A stretch of 17,936 nt of DNA. Origin: JABJPE01 sp036340215 (GTDB taxonomy: Bacteria > Pseudomonadota > Gammaproteobacteria > Comchoanobacterales > Comchoanobacteraceae). A program made the translations under genes and the position numbers. Below are positions 1-8,157 of this stretch, one piece after another. The first letter of the stretch is position 1. Each line of letters opens with the position of its first letter. The notes under the pieces are model-generated. The model was not told the DNA's origin and ran no database searches. It saw only the letters and a program-made list of their open reading frames with translations. Location of the stretch: NCBI GenBank assembly GCA_036340215.1, contig JAYYZF010000035.1, positions 1 to 17,936 of the forward strand, in the 5' to 3' direction.

Positions 1-1733
1 CTGCTGGAGTAGAAATTAAATTTAAAGTAAAGGGAGCTTCAGATATAAAAGTTTTTACTACTAGAGTGGATACTCTGATGGGAAATACTTTTTTGGCAGT
101 TTCATTTGAACATGAAATAGCAAAATTAACAGCTAAAAGTAATCCAGATTGCGCTGCATTCATAAAACAACATAAAGTAAATAGCACTGCAGAGGCAGAT
201 ATAGCTACAACTGAGAAATTTGGTTATCTATCCCCATTTATTGCATATCATCCTATTACTGGCAAAGAAATTCCTATTTGGTTAGCGAATTATGTACTTG
301 ATACTTATGGTACTGGAGCGATAATGGCAGTACCTGCTCATGATGTTAGAGATAATGAGTTTGCTAAGAAGTATGAACTAGATATCATACCAGTAATTAG
401 ACCAGTGAGTTCTAAAATCTCCGATGATATTTACACTGGAGATGGTCATTTAATAAACTCTGACAAATATAATGAGATGACTTCAAACGAGGCAAAAGAA
501 GCCATTGTAAATGATCTTGTAAAAAATGATGCTGGAAAAAGTAAAGTCCAATATAGATTAAATGATTGGGGTGTTTCACGTCAAAGATATTGGGGCTGCC
601 CTATTCCAATAATACATTGTGAAAATTGTGGCATAGTGCCTGAGGATGAAGCAAACTTACCCGTACTACTACCAAAGGATTTAGAAATTAGTGATTCTAT
701 TCCAACTCTTGCTAAACATGAAAAGTTCATGCAAGTAAGATGTCCAAAATGTAATGGACCGGCAAGAAGAGATCCTGACACTTTTGATACCTTTGTTGAT
801 TCATCATGGTACTATTTCAGATACACATGTAATGACCAAACAGCAAAGATTCTTGATAACAGAGTAAACTATTGGGCACCGGTAGACCAATATATTGGTG
901 GAGTTGAGCATGCGATACTTCATCTACTCTATGCAAGATTTTTCTGTAAAGCCTTTCGAAGCCTTAATCTTGTTGAATGTAGTGAGCCCTTTAAGGCACT
1001 ACTCACACAAGGTATGGTGCTAAAAGATGGAATAAAGATGTCAAAATCTAAAAATAACATAGTGGCTCCTATGCCTTTGGTGGATAAATACGGCGCAGAT
1101 ACTGTTAGGATGTTTATTACCTTTGCAGCGCCACCTGAACAGAGCTTAGAATGGTCTGAACATGGAGTTGAAGGCTCATTCAAGTTTCTCCGTAAGCTCT
1201 GGGAGTTCTCCCGAAAAATGATAGGAACATGTTACGACCCCAAAAACATCAAAAAGAGTAAGACTTTTATACAGATTAATGAGATTTTACAGCAAGCAAA
1301 CTATGATTATGAAAGACTTCAATTTAATACTATCATAGCTGCTGTGATGAAAATTTTTAATATAATCGTAAAATGTGATCGTAGTAATGAAAGTGATTTA
1401 ATCCACTATGGCTTAGTTAATCTTTTAAGAATTATAGCTCCAGTCTGTCCTCATATAGCCCATAAGCTGTGGACTGATCTAAATTATGGTAAGAATATCT
1501 TTTTTGATGGGTGGCCAAAAATTAGTAAGGAAGATTTAGAATCGAATTCAGTGAATATAGTTGTACAGATAAATGGCAAGAAAGTATGTCAATGTGAATT
1601 CAATGCTACTATTAAGAACGAAGAGCTTCAATTGAAAGTGCAAGAAATACCAAAAGTGAAGAAAGCTGTAAATGAAAAAAGCATTAAAAAGATTATAGTT
1701 GTACCAAATAGACTAGTAAATATAGTGGTTTAG
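1..1733 (+). CDS. leuS: Leucyl-tRNA synthetase, 3' part (5' end outside window)
   Basis: Class Ia synthetase charging tRNA-Leu in the cytoplasm. The reading frame is open from base 3, so the gene enters from upstream. The first in-window ATG (66) is internal, because the residues before it already read as the CP1 editing domain. About 576 residues are visible, against roughly 860 for the whole family protein. Visible landmarks in order: the threonine-rich editing motif (TTRVDTLMG, bases 60-86), the editing-pocket segment GTGAIMAVPAHDVRD (from about 312), a Cys-X2-Cys pair near 618-635 and another near 738-755, the WYYFRY segment near 810, KMSKS (1035-1049), the anticodon-binding helical domain, and a C-terminal domain ending VVPNRLVNIVV. 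The editing motif has Val where Pro is the rule (TTRPDT). The gene stops 1 base before the lptE start, so the two are probably co-transcribed and translationally coupled. The identification is firm. Confidence 0.97.
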   Translation, partial: AGVEIKFKVKGASDIKVFTTRVDTLMGNTFLAVSFEHEIAKLTAKSNPDCAAFIKQHKVNSTAEADIATTEKFGYLSPFIAYHPITGKEIPIWLANYVLDTYGTGAIMAVPAHDVRDNEFAKKYELDIIPVIRPVSSKISDDIYTGDGHLINSDKYNEMTSNEAKEAIVNDLVKNDAGKSKVQYRLNDWGVSRQRYWGCPIPIIHCENCGIVPEDEANLPVLLPKDLEISDSIPTLAKHEKFMQVRCPKCNGPARRDPDTFDTFVDSSWYYFRYTCNDQTAKILDNRVNYWAPVDQYIGGVEHAILHLLYARFFCKAFRSLNLVECSEPFKALLTQGMVLKDGIKMSKSKNNIVAPMPLVDKYGADTVRMFITFAAPPEQSLEWSEHGVEGSFKFLRKLWEFSRKMIGTCYDPKNIKKSKTFIQINEILQQANYDYERLQFNTIIAAVMKIFNIIVKCDRSNESDLIHYGLVNLLRIIAPVCPHIAHKLWTDLNYGKNIFFDGWPKISKEDLESNSVNIVVQINGKKVCQCEFNATIKNEELQLKVQEIPKVKKAVNEKSIKKIIVVPNRLVNIVV

Positions 1734-1734
1734 C

Positions 1735-2238
1735 ATGAAATATGTTCGTTTTACAATTTTTTTTATTTTCATAATCCTAGGAGCTTGTTCTACATCTACA
1801 AGCACTCCATATCCTAGCAACTTACAACCTGTTTATGTTGATACAGTTGGAAATTTCGACTATACATCTCTTAAGTATAACTTGCAAAAGTCATTACTAT
1901 CTTATGATATTAAACTAACTAATATTAAAAATGAGGCTAAAACCATATTAACTATTAAAAAAATAGAAAATAGCGAGGAGGTAATAACTAAGAAAAACCT
2001 AACATCTACCCAAAATTATTTCGTAAAGAAGTTATACAAGGTTAACTTTGGGCTACAGTTTCCTACCCTTAAAACTAATAATAACTTTAAATTAAGCTCA
2101 AGTTCACCAACACTAATTATAAATAATACCAATGCATTCTCAAAAATTGACTTTGACGAAACAAAAAATGAGCTAGAAAATGAAATTGTTTATAAAATAG
2201 TAAGTAAAGTAAGATCTAATGCGGGAAAAAAAATCTAA
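1735..2238 (+). CDS. lptE: Probable LPS-assembly lipoprotein LptE
   Basis: A 167-residue protein with a lipoprotein signal: Met, Lys/Arg, a hydrophobic stretch (residues 6-16) and a lipobox LGAC with Cys18 as the lipidation site. LptE is the outer-membrane lipoprotein that plugs the LptD barrel and helps insert LPS. The mature part has the expected size and the early LQPVYV segment seen near the start of mature LptE. A basic, beta-rich middle follows, but the sequence is poorly conserved. The main support is position: lptE directly follows leuS in many proteobacteria. The start lies 1 base after the leuS stop with no clear Shine-Dalgarno, which suggests coupling. The usual next gene, holA, is absent; the stop TAA overlaps the convergent mutL stop. 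It could be an unrelated small lipoprotein, but the context makes LptE most likely. Confidence 0.68.
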   Translation: MKYVRFTIFFIFIILGACSTSTSTPYPSNLQPVYVDTVGNFDYTSLKYNLQKSLLSYDIKLTNIKNEAKTILTIKKIENSEEVITKKNLTSTQNYFVKKLYKVNFGLQFPTLKTNNNFKLSSSSPTLIINNTNAFSKIDFDETKNELENEIVYKIVSKVRSNAGKKI

Positions 2239-4070
2239 GTTCCACGTCTAAAAAATGAGTCTAGCTCTTTTAGACTTAATTGCTTACATGTAGGCCTTCC
2301 ATGGTTACATTGTTCTGCAGCATTAGTTTGCTCCATCTCTCGTAAAAGCCCATTCATTTGATCAAGAGATAAGTAATCATTAGCTCTAACTGCAGCATGG
2401 CAAGCCATAGTAGCAATAATATTATTAGTAGCTATTGTTAAACTATCACTTGTTTCATATCTACTAATCTCTATATTTACATCTGAAAACAAGGCAGCTA
2501 CATCAGCCTTTTTTAACAATGCTGGAACACTTTTTATAATAACAGCATCCCCTGAGTAACTTAAAGAGAAACCCAACTGAAAGTAAACCTCTTCAATTTC
2601 CTTTACTCTTTTCAATATATTGCATTCAACCTTGATTTTTACTGGGACAAGAAGTAATTGTGAAGATATGCCATTATTTTTGTAGGCTGTCTTCATCTTC
2701 TCATAAATAACTCTCTCATGTGCTGCATGCATATCTACTATGATTAGACCAGACTTGTTTTGAGCTAAAATAAATAAGCCACTCAGCTGGCCAATAGCAT
2801 GCCCTAGTGGATGATGTTGAATACCCTTAATACTTTTTTGCTGATCATTATTGTTAATAATTTTTTGTTCAGATTGCAATGGTTGTCTAACACTAGTTTT
2901 ATTATCTATAATAATAGAACTAGCAATTGCATTTTGTTGCTCATTTGTTAAGTCATTTAATATGACGCTACTACTAAAATCATGTTTTTCTTCTGATTTA
3001 CTAGGCTTAAATTCATTACTTTCTAATATTGAATTTATATTAAATTCCGTGTTTTCAATAAAGCTAGCTGCAAGTGGTTGTGATGTAATTTTCTTTAATG
3101 ACTTATATACAAACTGTGATATTGATTTACTATCGGTGAAGCGTATTTCCTCTTTACTTGGGTGAACATTTACATCAACAACTGTTGGGTCAATTGTGAT
3201 GAAAAGAACAAATGCAGGAAATCTACCACTTTGCATAACATCGCTATATGCTCTTTTTACAGCATGGGCTATAGCTTTATCTTTGACAACTCTATTATTG
3301 ACGAAAAGGTACTGCATATCTGAATAGCCACGTGAAAAATATGGTTTTGATATCCAGCCTGAGATTTTGTAATCATTTTCTGAATTGTCAACTAACATAT
3401 TATTCTGAGAAAATTCAGTGCCTAGGACTTGTTCTATTCTTTCTTGCTCATTTCCCTTCTCAACAGCCAAAAAGTCACGAACACGTTTACCATTATTTGT
3501 TACTGTAAAACTTACATTGAAATTAGCTAACGCTATTTTTTTTATTACTTCATCTAAATATGAGAATTCTGTTCGTGTTGATTTAAGAAACCTTCTTCTT
3601 GCTGGGACATTATAAAAAAGATCTTTAACCGTGATTGTTGTCCCATAACCACATGTGCAATCATATACATCAGGTGTTGAATCGCTCTCAAATAACTCTA
3701 TCTTAGCTCCTATGTCAGCATCTTTGTGCTTTGACTCTATTTCAAATCTTGAGACAGCAGATATACTTGCTAATGCCTCTCCCCTAAAGCCATATGAGTG
3801 AATGCTGTTTAAATCATCTATAGATTTTATTTTACTTGTTGCATGTCTTTGCAAAGCTAATGGTAATTCATTAGCTGTAATACCTTCCCCATTATCCTTA
3901 ATTCGTAACAAAGAAACGCCACCCTCTTCAATATCTATCTCTATTGCATTGGCGCCGGCATCAAGGGAATTTTCTAAACATTCCTTTAGAATTGAGGCTG
4001 GCCTTTGCACAACCTCACCAGCTGCTACTTGTCTTATTATACTTTCATCAAGCTTAATTATTTTAGACAT
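2235..4070 (-). CDS. mutL: DNA mismatch repair protein MutL, endonuclease-type
   Basis: A 611-residue mismatch-repair matchmaker acting with MutS and the beta clamp. The N-terminal GHKL ATPase shows AAGEVVQRP (16-24), ECLENSLDAG (30-39), DNGEGI (59-64), RHATSKI (75-81) and GFRGEAL (94-100). A transducer domain runs to about 330, followed by a polar linker (about 335-420). The C-terminal domain carries DMHAAHERVIYE (446-457), which fits the metal-binding endonuclease motif D-x-H-A-x2-E-x4-E. It also has a clamp-binding-like QLLLVP (471-476), ACHAAVRA, and CNHGRPT from residue 588. E. coli MutL lacks the endonuclease motif and relies on MutH; Pseudomonas-type MutL has it. The start ATG has AGGAG five bases upstream, inside the end of amiB, whose stop is 8 bases away. 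Neighbouring miaA and hfq, common elsewhere, are missing; lptE converges from the other side with overlapping stops. Confidence 0.97.
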   Translation of the reverse strand: MSKIIKLDESIIRQVAAGEVVQRPASILKECLENSLDAGANAIEIDIEEGGVSLLRIKDNGEGITANELPLALQRHATSKIKSIDDLNSIHSYGFRGEALASISAVSRFEIESKHKDADIGAKIELFESDSTPDVYDCTCGYGTTITVKDLFYNVPARRRFLKSTRTEFSYLDEVIKKIALANFNVSFTVTNNGKRVRDFLAVEKGNEQERIEQVLGTEFSQNNMLVDNSENDYKISGWISKPYFSRGYSDMQYLFVNNRVVKDKAIAHAVKRAYSDVMQSGRFPAFVLFITIDPTVVDVNVHPSKEEIRFTDSKSISQFVYKSLKKITSQPLAASFIENTEFNINSILESNEFKPSKSEEKHDFSSSVILNDLTNEQQNAIASSIIIDNKTSVRQPLQSEQKIINNNDQQKSIKGIQHHPLGHAIGQLSGLFILAQNKSGLIIVDMHAAHERVIYEKMKTAYKNNGISSQLLLVPVKIKVECNILKRVKEIEEVYFQLGFSLSYSGDAVIIKSVPALLKKADVAALFSDVNIEISRYETSDSLTIATNNIIATMACHAAVRANDYLSLDQMNGLLREMEQTNAAEQCNHGRPTCKQLSLKELDSFFRRGT

Positions 4071-4078
4071 ATTATCTC

Positions 4079-5398
4079 CTAATTTAGTATAGGCAATATT
4101 AATGTTTGTCCTATGTATATTTTATTTTCTGCAATATTATTTACATGAAGAATATCATCAACTTTAACTCTATATTGCCTTGAAATACTTGTAAGGGTAT
4201 CACCTGTATTTACTTTTACATATTTCTTATCAAAATTATTATTAAAAAAAGTATTTTTTAGTTTCTTTTCTTTAAGGTACTCTATAACTGCATTTAAAAA
4301 TGCCTGAGATAAACTATTTTGATATGATGCATTAACTAGCTTTTTTGCCTCTTTTTTATTAGATACAAAGCCTGACTCGACTAGGACAGAAGGTATATAT
4401 GGGCACTTTAATACTACAAATGCAGCCTGCTCAACCTGATTACTATGCTTTTTAGCTACTTTCGTAACATTCTTTAAAATCTTCTTCCCAAAAATTAAGC
4501 TTTGATGAACAGTTGCAACTTGCTGAAGGTCGATTAAAACAGATTCAAGTATATAACCATGATGGGACTGTTTGGACTTCCCATCATATAAGCTATTCTC
4601 TTTATCCGCAAGAATTCTAGCTGCCTCACTTGTGGCTCCACTTTCTGATAATGCATATACTGAAACCCCACTTGCTTTTGAACTAGGGTGTGAATCAGCG
4701 TGTATAGAAATAAACAGATCAGCTTTTCTATCCTGAGCAATTTCAGTTCTTTTTCTAAGCTCGATATATCTGTCACTTTTTCTTGTTAAATAGGCCTTTA
4801 AACCATCAATTTTATTTATTTTAGCAGCTAGTTGTTTCCCTATTGCCAACGTTATGTCTTTTTCTTGAATACCACTTGCCGATATTGCCCCTGGATCATT
4901 ACCACCATGTCCGGGGTCGATAACTATAACTATATCTCTTAGAGTTTTTTGTGGCTTGTGTATTTTTGGTGATTTTACTACTTTTTGTTTTGGTTTTTCA
5001 TTATCTTTAGATTTAACGATGATTCCATTTTTTGTTGATGAACTTAGGCTAGTATCAAGAATTAATGTGTAGTTATCTTGATTATTTAAAAGTTTATGTG
5101 AAACTTTTATTGGCTTAGTGAATTCATAAACGATTCTCGTCTTTAAATTATTTATAAGATTCAAACGAGATTTTTTAATACACTTACTATAATTGTTCTC
5201 ATTGTAATCATTAAGAATTATTGCATTTGAGTTAAAATCTAGGACTAACCTTGTAGGGTTGTCTAGTGTAAAAATAGAATAACTTGGCTTATTTTTAAAA
5301 ATAAAATTTAGCTTGCTATCACACAATTGCTCATCATCGGAATAGCATAATGTCTGAATAAAAACTAAGACAAGTATTTTTAAAAAAATTGAGCGCAA
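4079..5398 (-). CDS. amiB: N-acetylmuramoyl-L-alanine amidase, AmiB type with LysM
   Basis: A periplasmic zinc amidase that cleaves the bond between MurNAc and the stem peptide and helps separate daughter cells. The order is: signal peptide (about residues 1-20), an AMIN-like domain that would localise it at the septum (about 25-120), a linker, a catalytic Amidase_3 domain (about 155-378), and one C-terminal LysM peptidoglycan-binding repeat (about 393-436). Zinc and catalytic residues are visible: His164 in DPGHGG, Glu179 in QEKD, His233 in SIHAD and Glu341 in LVESGF. I chose the TTG at 5398 because GGAG lies 7 bases upstream. The TTG two codons earlier (5404) is only 1 base from that GGAG; no ATG is available. 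It sits between kdsB and mutL; amiB-mutL adjacency is a standard gammaproteobacterial pair. The usual upstream tsaE is absent. Confidence 0.94.
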   Translation of the reverse strand: MRSIFLKILVLVFIQTLCYSDDEQLCDSKLNFIFKNKPSYSIFTLDNPTRLVLDFNSNAIILNDYNENNYSKCIKKSRLNLINNLKTRIVYEFTKPIKVSHKLLNNQDNYTLILDTSLSSSTKNGIIVKSKDNEKPKQKVVKSPKIHKPQKTLRDIVIVIDPGHGGNDPGAISASGIQEKDITLAIGKQLAAKINKIDGLKAYLTRKSDRYIELRKRTEIAQDRKADLFISIHADSHPSSKASGVSVYALSESGATSEAARILADKENSLYDGKSKQSHHGYILESVLIDLQQVATVHQSLIFGKKILKNVTKVAKKHSNQVEQAAFVVLKCPYIPSVLVESGFVSNKKEAKKLVNASYQNSLSQAFLNAVIEYLKEKKLKNTFFNNNFDKKYVKVNTGDTLTSISRQYRVKVDDILHVNNIAENKIYIGQTLILPILN

Positions 5399-5428
5399 GG
5401 TCAATCTCCAAACGTAGGGATTAGGTAT

Positions 5429-6181
5429 CTAGCTTTCTAGCTTTTTTCGTACTAGATCTAAATCCTCTTGGGTATCAACACCAATCGGCAACTTCTCTGT
5501 TGTAGTGCTTACATAAATTCTACCACCATGCCACAAAATTCTAAGCTGCTCAAGTTTTTCACATGCCTCTATTTCACACTCAACTGTTTTCAGATACTCT
5601 TGAAGAAAACCGACACGATAAGCATAAATACCAATGTGTCGATAATGTACTGAGCCAATAGTCTTAGTTTCACCAGAAAAGTTTTCTCTTTCCCATGGTA
5701 TTGGAGCCCTACTAAAATAAATCGCATGCCCCCTTTTATTCATAACAACCTTGACTATTGCCGGGTTAAATACATCTTTTACGTCATGAATTGGTGTTGC
5801 GATGGTGGAAACCTTTGCATTGTCATGTATGTCTAATGAATACGCCGCTTTATGGATAATGCTAGGTGGCATCATTGGCTCATCACTTTGTAAATTTACA
5901 ATAATGTCATCTTTTTCGTAGCCTAGTGCTTCGGCTGCTTCCGCAATCCTTTCTGTACCAGTATTATGATCACTTGAGGTCATACAAACATGAGCACCAA
6001 AATCTTTTGCTACATCTGCAATTTCCTTACTATCTGTAGCTATTACAACCTTAACAGCACCACTGTTAACTGCCTTATCATAAACGTGCTTTATCATGGG
6101 AATACCAGCAATTTTAGCAAGAGGCTTGCCAGGCAGCCTTGTCGAATTTAACCTTGCAGGTATGATTACTTTGAAGTGCAT
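5429..6181 (-). CDS. kdsB: CMP-KDO synthetase (3-deoxy-manno-octulosonate cytidylyltransferase)
   Basis: Activates the LPS core sugar KDO with CTP to give CMP-KDO, the donor used to build lipid A-KDO2 in the cytoplasm. At 250 residues it has the normal family length. The nucleotide-binding N-terminus reads PARLNSTRLPGKPL (8-21). LQSDEP (about 97-102) matches the conserved LQGDEP metal/nucleotide site except that Ser replaces Gly. The C-terminal part has IGIYAYR, EKLEQLRIL and a GVDTQEDL-like end, all typical. The ATG at 6181 is preceded by AAGGAG with a 5-base spacer. The gene lies 14 bases after ycaR and about 30 bases before amiB, so it is probably part of one transcript. Its presence shows the organism makes KDO-containing LPS. 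Confidence 0.97.
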   Translation of the reverse strand: MHFKVIIPARLNSTRLPGKPLAKIAGIPMIKHVYDKAVNSGAVKVVIATDSKEIADVAKDFGAHVCMTSSDHNTGTERIAEAAEALGYEKDDIIVNLQSDEPMMPPSIIHKAAYSLDIHDNAKVSTIATPIHDVKDVFNPAIVKVVMNKRGHAIYFSRAPIPWERENFSGETKTIGSVHYRHIGIYAYRVGFLQEYLKTVECEIEACEKLEQLRILWHGGRIYVSTTTEKLPIGVDTQEDLDLVRKKLES

Positions 6182-6195
6182 ATGATCTCCTTAAG

Positions 6196-6357
6196 TCAAA
6201 TTTCATCCTTATAATCAAGGAGATTAGGTATATTGTCCTCTATTGAAAAATAGATCTCATCATTTCTACATATTAACTTATTTTCAACACGTGAGTAAAA
6301 CAATTTTTCTTTACATTTAGGGCAAGCTAATATTTCTAAAAGATCACTATCAATCAT
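6196..6357 (-). CDS. ycaR: YcaR/Trm112-family small protein
   Basis: A 53-residue protein reading MIDSDLLEILACPKCKEKL, then SRVENKLICRNDEIYFSIED and IPNLLDYKDEI to a TGA. The core LLEILACPxCKxKL, a later single Cys (residue 30) and the IPxLL ending are hallmarks of the YcaR/UPF0434 (Trm112-like) family. In E. coli, ycaR also sits immediately upstream of kdsB. Trm112 proteins elsewhere partner methyltransferases; the role of the bacterial YcaR form is not settled. Two of the expected metal-binding cysteines (residues 12 and 15) and Cys30 are present; a fourth is not, as in E. coli YcaR. Its ATG overlaps the TGA of the upstream membrane-protein gene (ATGA, 6354-6357), which implies translational coupling, and its stop is 14 bases before kdsB. 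Confidence 0.93.
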   Translation of the reverse strand: MIDSDLLEILACPKCKEKLFYSRVENKLICRNDEIYFSIEDNIPNLLDYKDEI

Positions 6358-7631
6358 ATGATAAGCTTATTTTCATCATGAGAGTCTTCGGGATTCATTT
6401 TATTCATATTTACATTATTGGGGGCTGGTTGTGCAAATTTATTCGCAGGCTTAGGCCCAACTGGTTCTTCAAACCTAGAAGAGTGGTGATAAATACATTC
6501 AACCACCTTGGGAGGATAGTACCAAGATGCAAAAATACTAACGCTAGCAACAGTTAATAGTATTGTTGGATCAATCTGAACTTCTTGAAAGAAAATAATT
6601 GCGCAAACGAATAAAATAATCGTTACTATAAGAAGAATTCTTAACACATTCCCTTGAGTAACGCTGAAGGAGCTATAATCATCGTTTGATCTATATTGAT
6701 CAAAGTCATCCATTACACTGCCAGCTGCAGCCCATGATTTAGCGTCAAACTTCCATGGGTTTGATGCTAGTTCACCAGCAGTAATAAATCTAGAAACAGC
6801 TCTTAATCCAGCCAAACAAGTTAGGATTAAATATTCAAAGTAGGATGTTTTATACTTACTAATTTTTTCACTGCCAGGGTGTGAGGCGAATAAGGAGCCA
6901 ATTTGTACTAGTATATATTGACCTAACTCACACAGTTGAATAAATGTTCTGAAGAAGATTAATGATAATACAAAATATTTATGATGAACGTAAGGGATAA
7001 CTAACTTACTTACCTCAATCAAGTAATGCTGATAACTATTTATCAGCTGAGTATATTCAATGTGTGCAAAAACAAAGGCAATCACAGCGGCTAAAACTAA
7101 ACAGCCCAGCAAGTAAGGAATCTTTTTAGTTTTAACTGATAATTTTAGTTGGAAAAAAGTTAATATTCTTTTGTATAAAGAGTTTGCATATGATATCGCG
7201 TCAGGTACAACAGAGAAAAGCACTAGAGTTGTAGTAAGTCCAGATGATAGGTAATATGTTATACCGATGTTATTCATGAAGAACTTAAGAATCTGGATAT
7301 AAAGAGCACCATAATTAGTGAGATATAAAAAGGAAGCGCAAGTTATTGATAAAATAAATCCTATGACCACCTTGGGATCTGTCGCAAGATTAATCAGTTT
7401 ATTTTTAAATTTTTCTAAATCGAAGTGATCTGCTGATAATAAATATAGACCATAGTATGATTGAAACTTGAAAATTGTTGTAATGGGAATACTCAAAAGA
7501 GAAAAAACAAAAAACCCAATTACAGTGAAATGATTCCAGATAAAAACGCCGAGAAATAAGTTGTCTACAAGGGCAAAAATAAAGCTAAATGTAATTAAGA
7601 GGAAAATTCTGTTTGATGAAGGTTTAAGCAT
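6354..7631 (-). CDS. Unrecognised polytopic membrane protein
   Basis: I do not recognise this 425-residue protein. It has about nine hydrophobic segments likely to span the inner membrane, roughly at residues 9-31, 33-53, 88-104, 126-143, 171-190, 218-246, 264-283, 328-348 and 354-371. A polar loop with Trp/Asp-rich sequence (about 286-325) separates the seventh and eighth. A Pro/Asn-rich hydrophilic tail (about 385-425) follows the last. No ATP-binding, transporter or protease motif is evident. It lies 33 bases after tRNA-Pro and overlaps ycaR by 4 bases, so it seems co-expressed with ycaR-kdsB. In E. coli the gene upstream in that LPS cluster is lpxK, but this is not LpxK: no Walker A motif and far too many membrane segments. 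The start ATG has only a weak GGTAG upstream. An envelope role is inference from the neighbours. Confidence 0.85.
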   Translation of the reverse strand: MLKPSSNRIFLLITFSFIFALVDNLFLGVFIWNHFTVIGFFVFSLLSIPITTIFKFQSYYGLYLLSADHFDLEKFKNKLINLATDPKVVIGFILSITCASFLYLTNYGALYIQILKFFMNNIGITYYLSSGLTTTLVLFSVVPDAISYANSLYKRILTFFQLKLSVKTKKIPYLLGCLVLAAVIAFVFAHIEYTQLINSYQHYLIEVSKLVIPYVHHKYFVLSLIFFRTFIQLCELGQYILVQIGSLFASHPGSEKISKYKTSYFEYLILTCLAGLRAVSRFITAGELASNPWKFDAKSWAAAGSVMDDFDQYRSNDDYSSFSVTQGNVLRILLIVTIILFVCAIIFFQEVQIDPTILLTVASVSIFASWYYPPKVVECIYHHSSRFEEPVGPKPANKFAQPAPNNVNMNKMNPEDSHDENKLII

Positions 7632-7664
7632 AGATCTACCAATACTAATTTTCTACTGCTGCAC

Positions 7665-7738
7665 TCGGGACGGCCGGATTTGAACCGACGACCTCTTGCG
7701 CCCCATGCAAGCACGCTACCAAGCTGCGCCACGCCCCG
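7665..7738 (-). tRNA. tRNA-Pro (anticodon GGG)
   Basis: A complete cloverleaf reads on the minus strand. The acceptor stem CGGGGCG pairs with CGTCCCG (one G-T pair) and includes the C1-G72 pair typical of bacterial tRNA-Pro. The D arm is GGCGCAGCTTGGTAGCGTGC, the anticodon stem CTTGC/GCAAG closes the loop ATGGGGC (anticodon GGG), and the T arm contains GGTTCAAATCC. The discriminator is A. The gene does not encode the 3' CCA: the bases after the discriminator are GTG. It lies 11 bases after the merR-family stop, the same place it occupies in Pseudomonas-like genomes, and so is probably processed from the long transcript. Confidence 0.97.
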
Positions 7739-7749
7739 TTTGCACTAGT

Positions 7750-8157
7750 TTAATCTGCAAGTAATTCGTGGTCAATGTTTTCCAGACTTTTAATTATATT
7801 TAAGAGCCTGTGTCGTGACTTATCAGGTACGCTTTTTGTATTATCAAGATTCTGTTTATCAAAAAACTTTTTTGCACCTGCTACAGTATACCTATTGAGA
7901 TGAACTAAATTAGAGATATTTCTTATCGTGATAATATCATCTCTTTTATAGTAACGCCTTTCTTTTCTGCGGATAGGTTTTAAGTTAGGAAATTGGCTTT
8001 CCCAATATCTTAAAACATGTGGCTTGACTTGATAACAAAGTGAAGATGTCTCACCAATTGTGTAGACCCTGCCTTCAACCACATCAAGGCCCGAAAGCCA
8101 CTCTTGTGTAACAGTATCAGTCTTTAGTATCTTCCTTTGTGTGTTTTGATCCGTCAT
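7750..8157 (-). CDS. MerR-family transcriptional regulator next to ihfA
   Basis: A 135-residue DNA-binding protein with a MerR winged helix-turn-helix at about residues 31-98. It contains VYTIGETSSLC, VKPHVLRYWESQFP and a basic wing RRKERRYYKRDD, all very close to the conserved small MerR protein that follows ihfA in many gammaproteobacteria. The long effector domain of classic metal-sensing MerR proteins is lacking; only about 35 residues follow the DNA-binding domain. I chose the ATG at 8157, which has AAGGA 9 bases upstream; a TTG three codons earlier abuts the AAGGA and is less likely. The start lies inside ihfA, giving a 41-base overlap and suggesting coupled translation. The target genes are unknown. 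Confidence 0.93.
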   Translation of the reverse strand: MTDQNTQRKILKTDTVTQEWLSGLDVVEGRVYTIGETSSLCYQVKPHVLRYWESQFPNLKPIRRKERRYYKRDDIITIRNISNLVHLNRYTVAGAKKFFDKQNLDNTKSVPDKSRHRLLNIIKSLENIDHELLAD

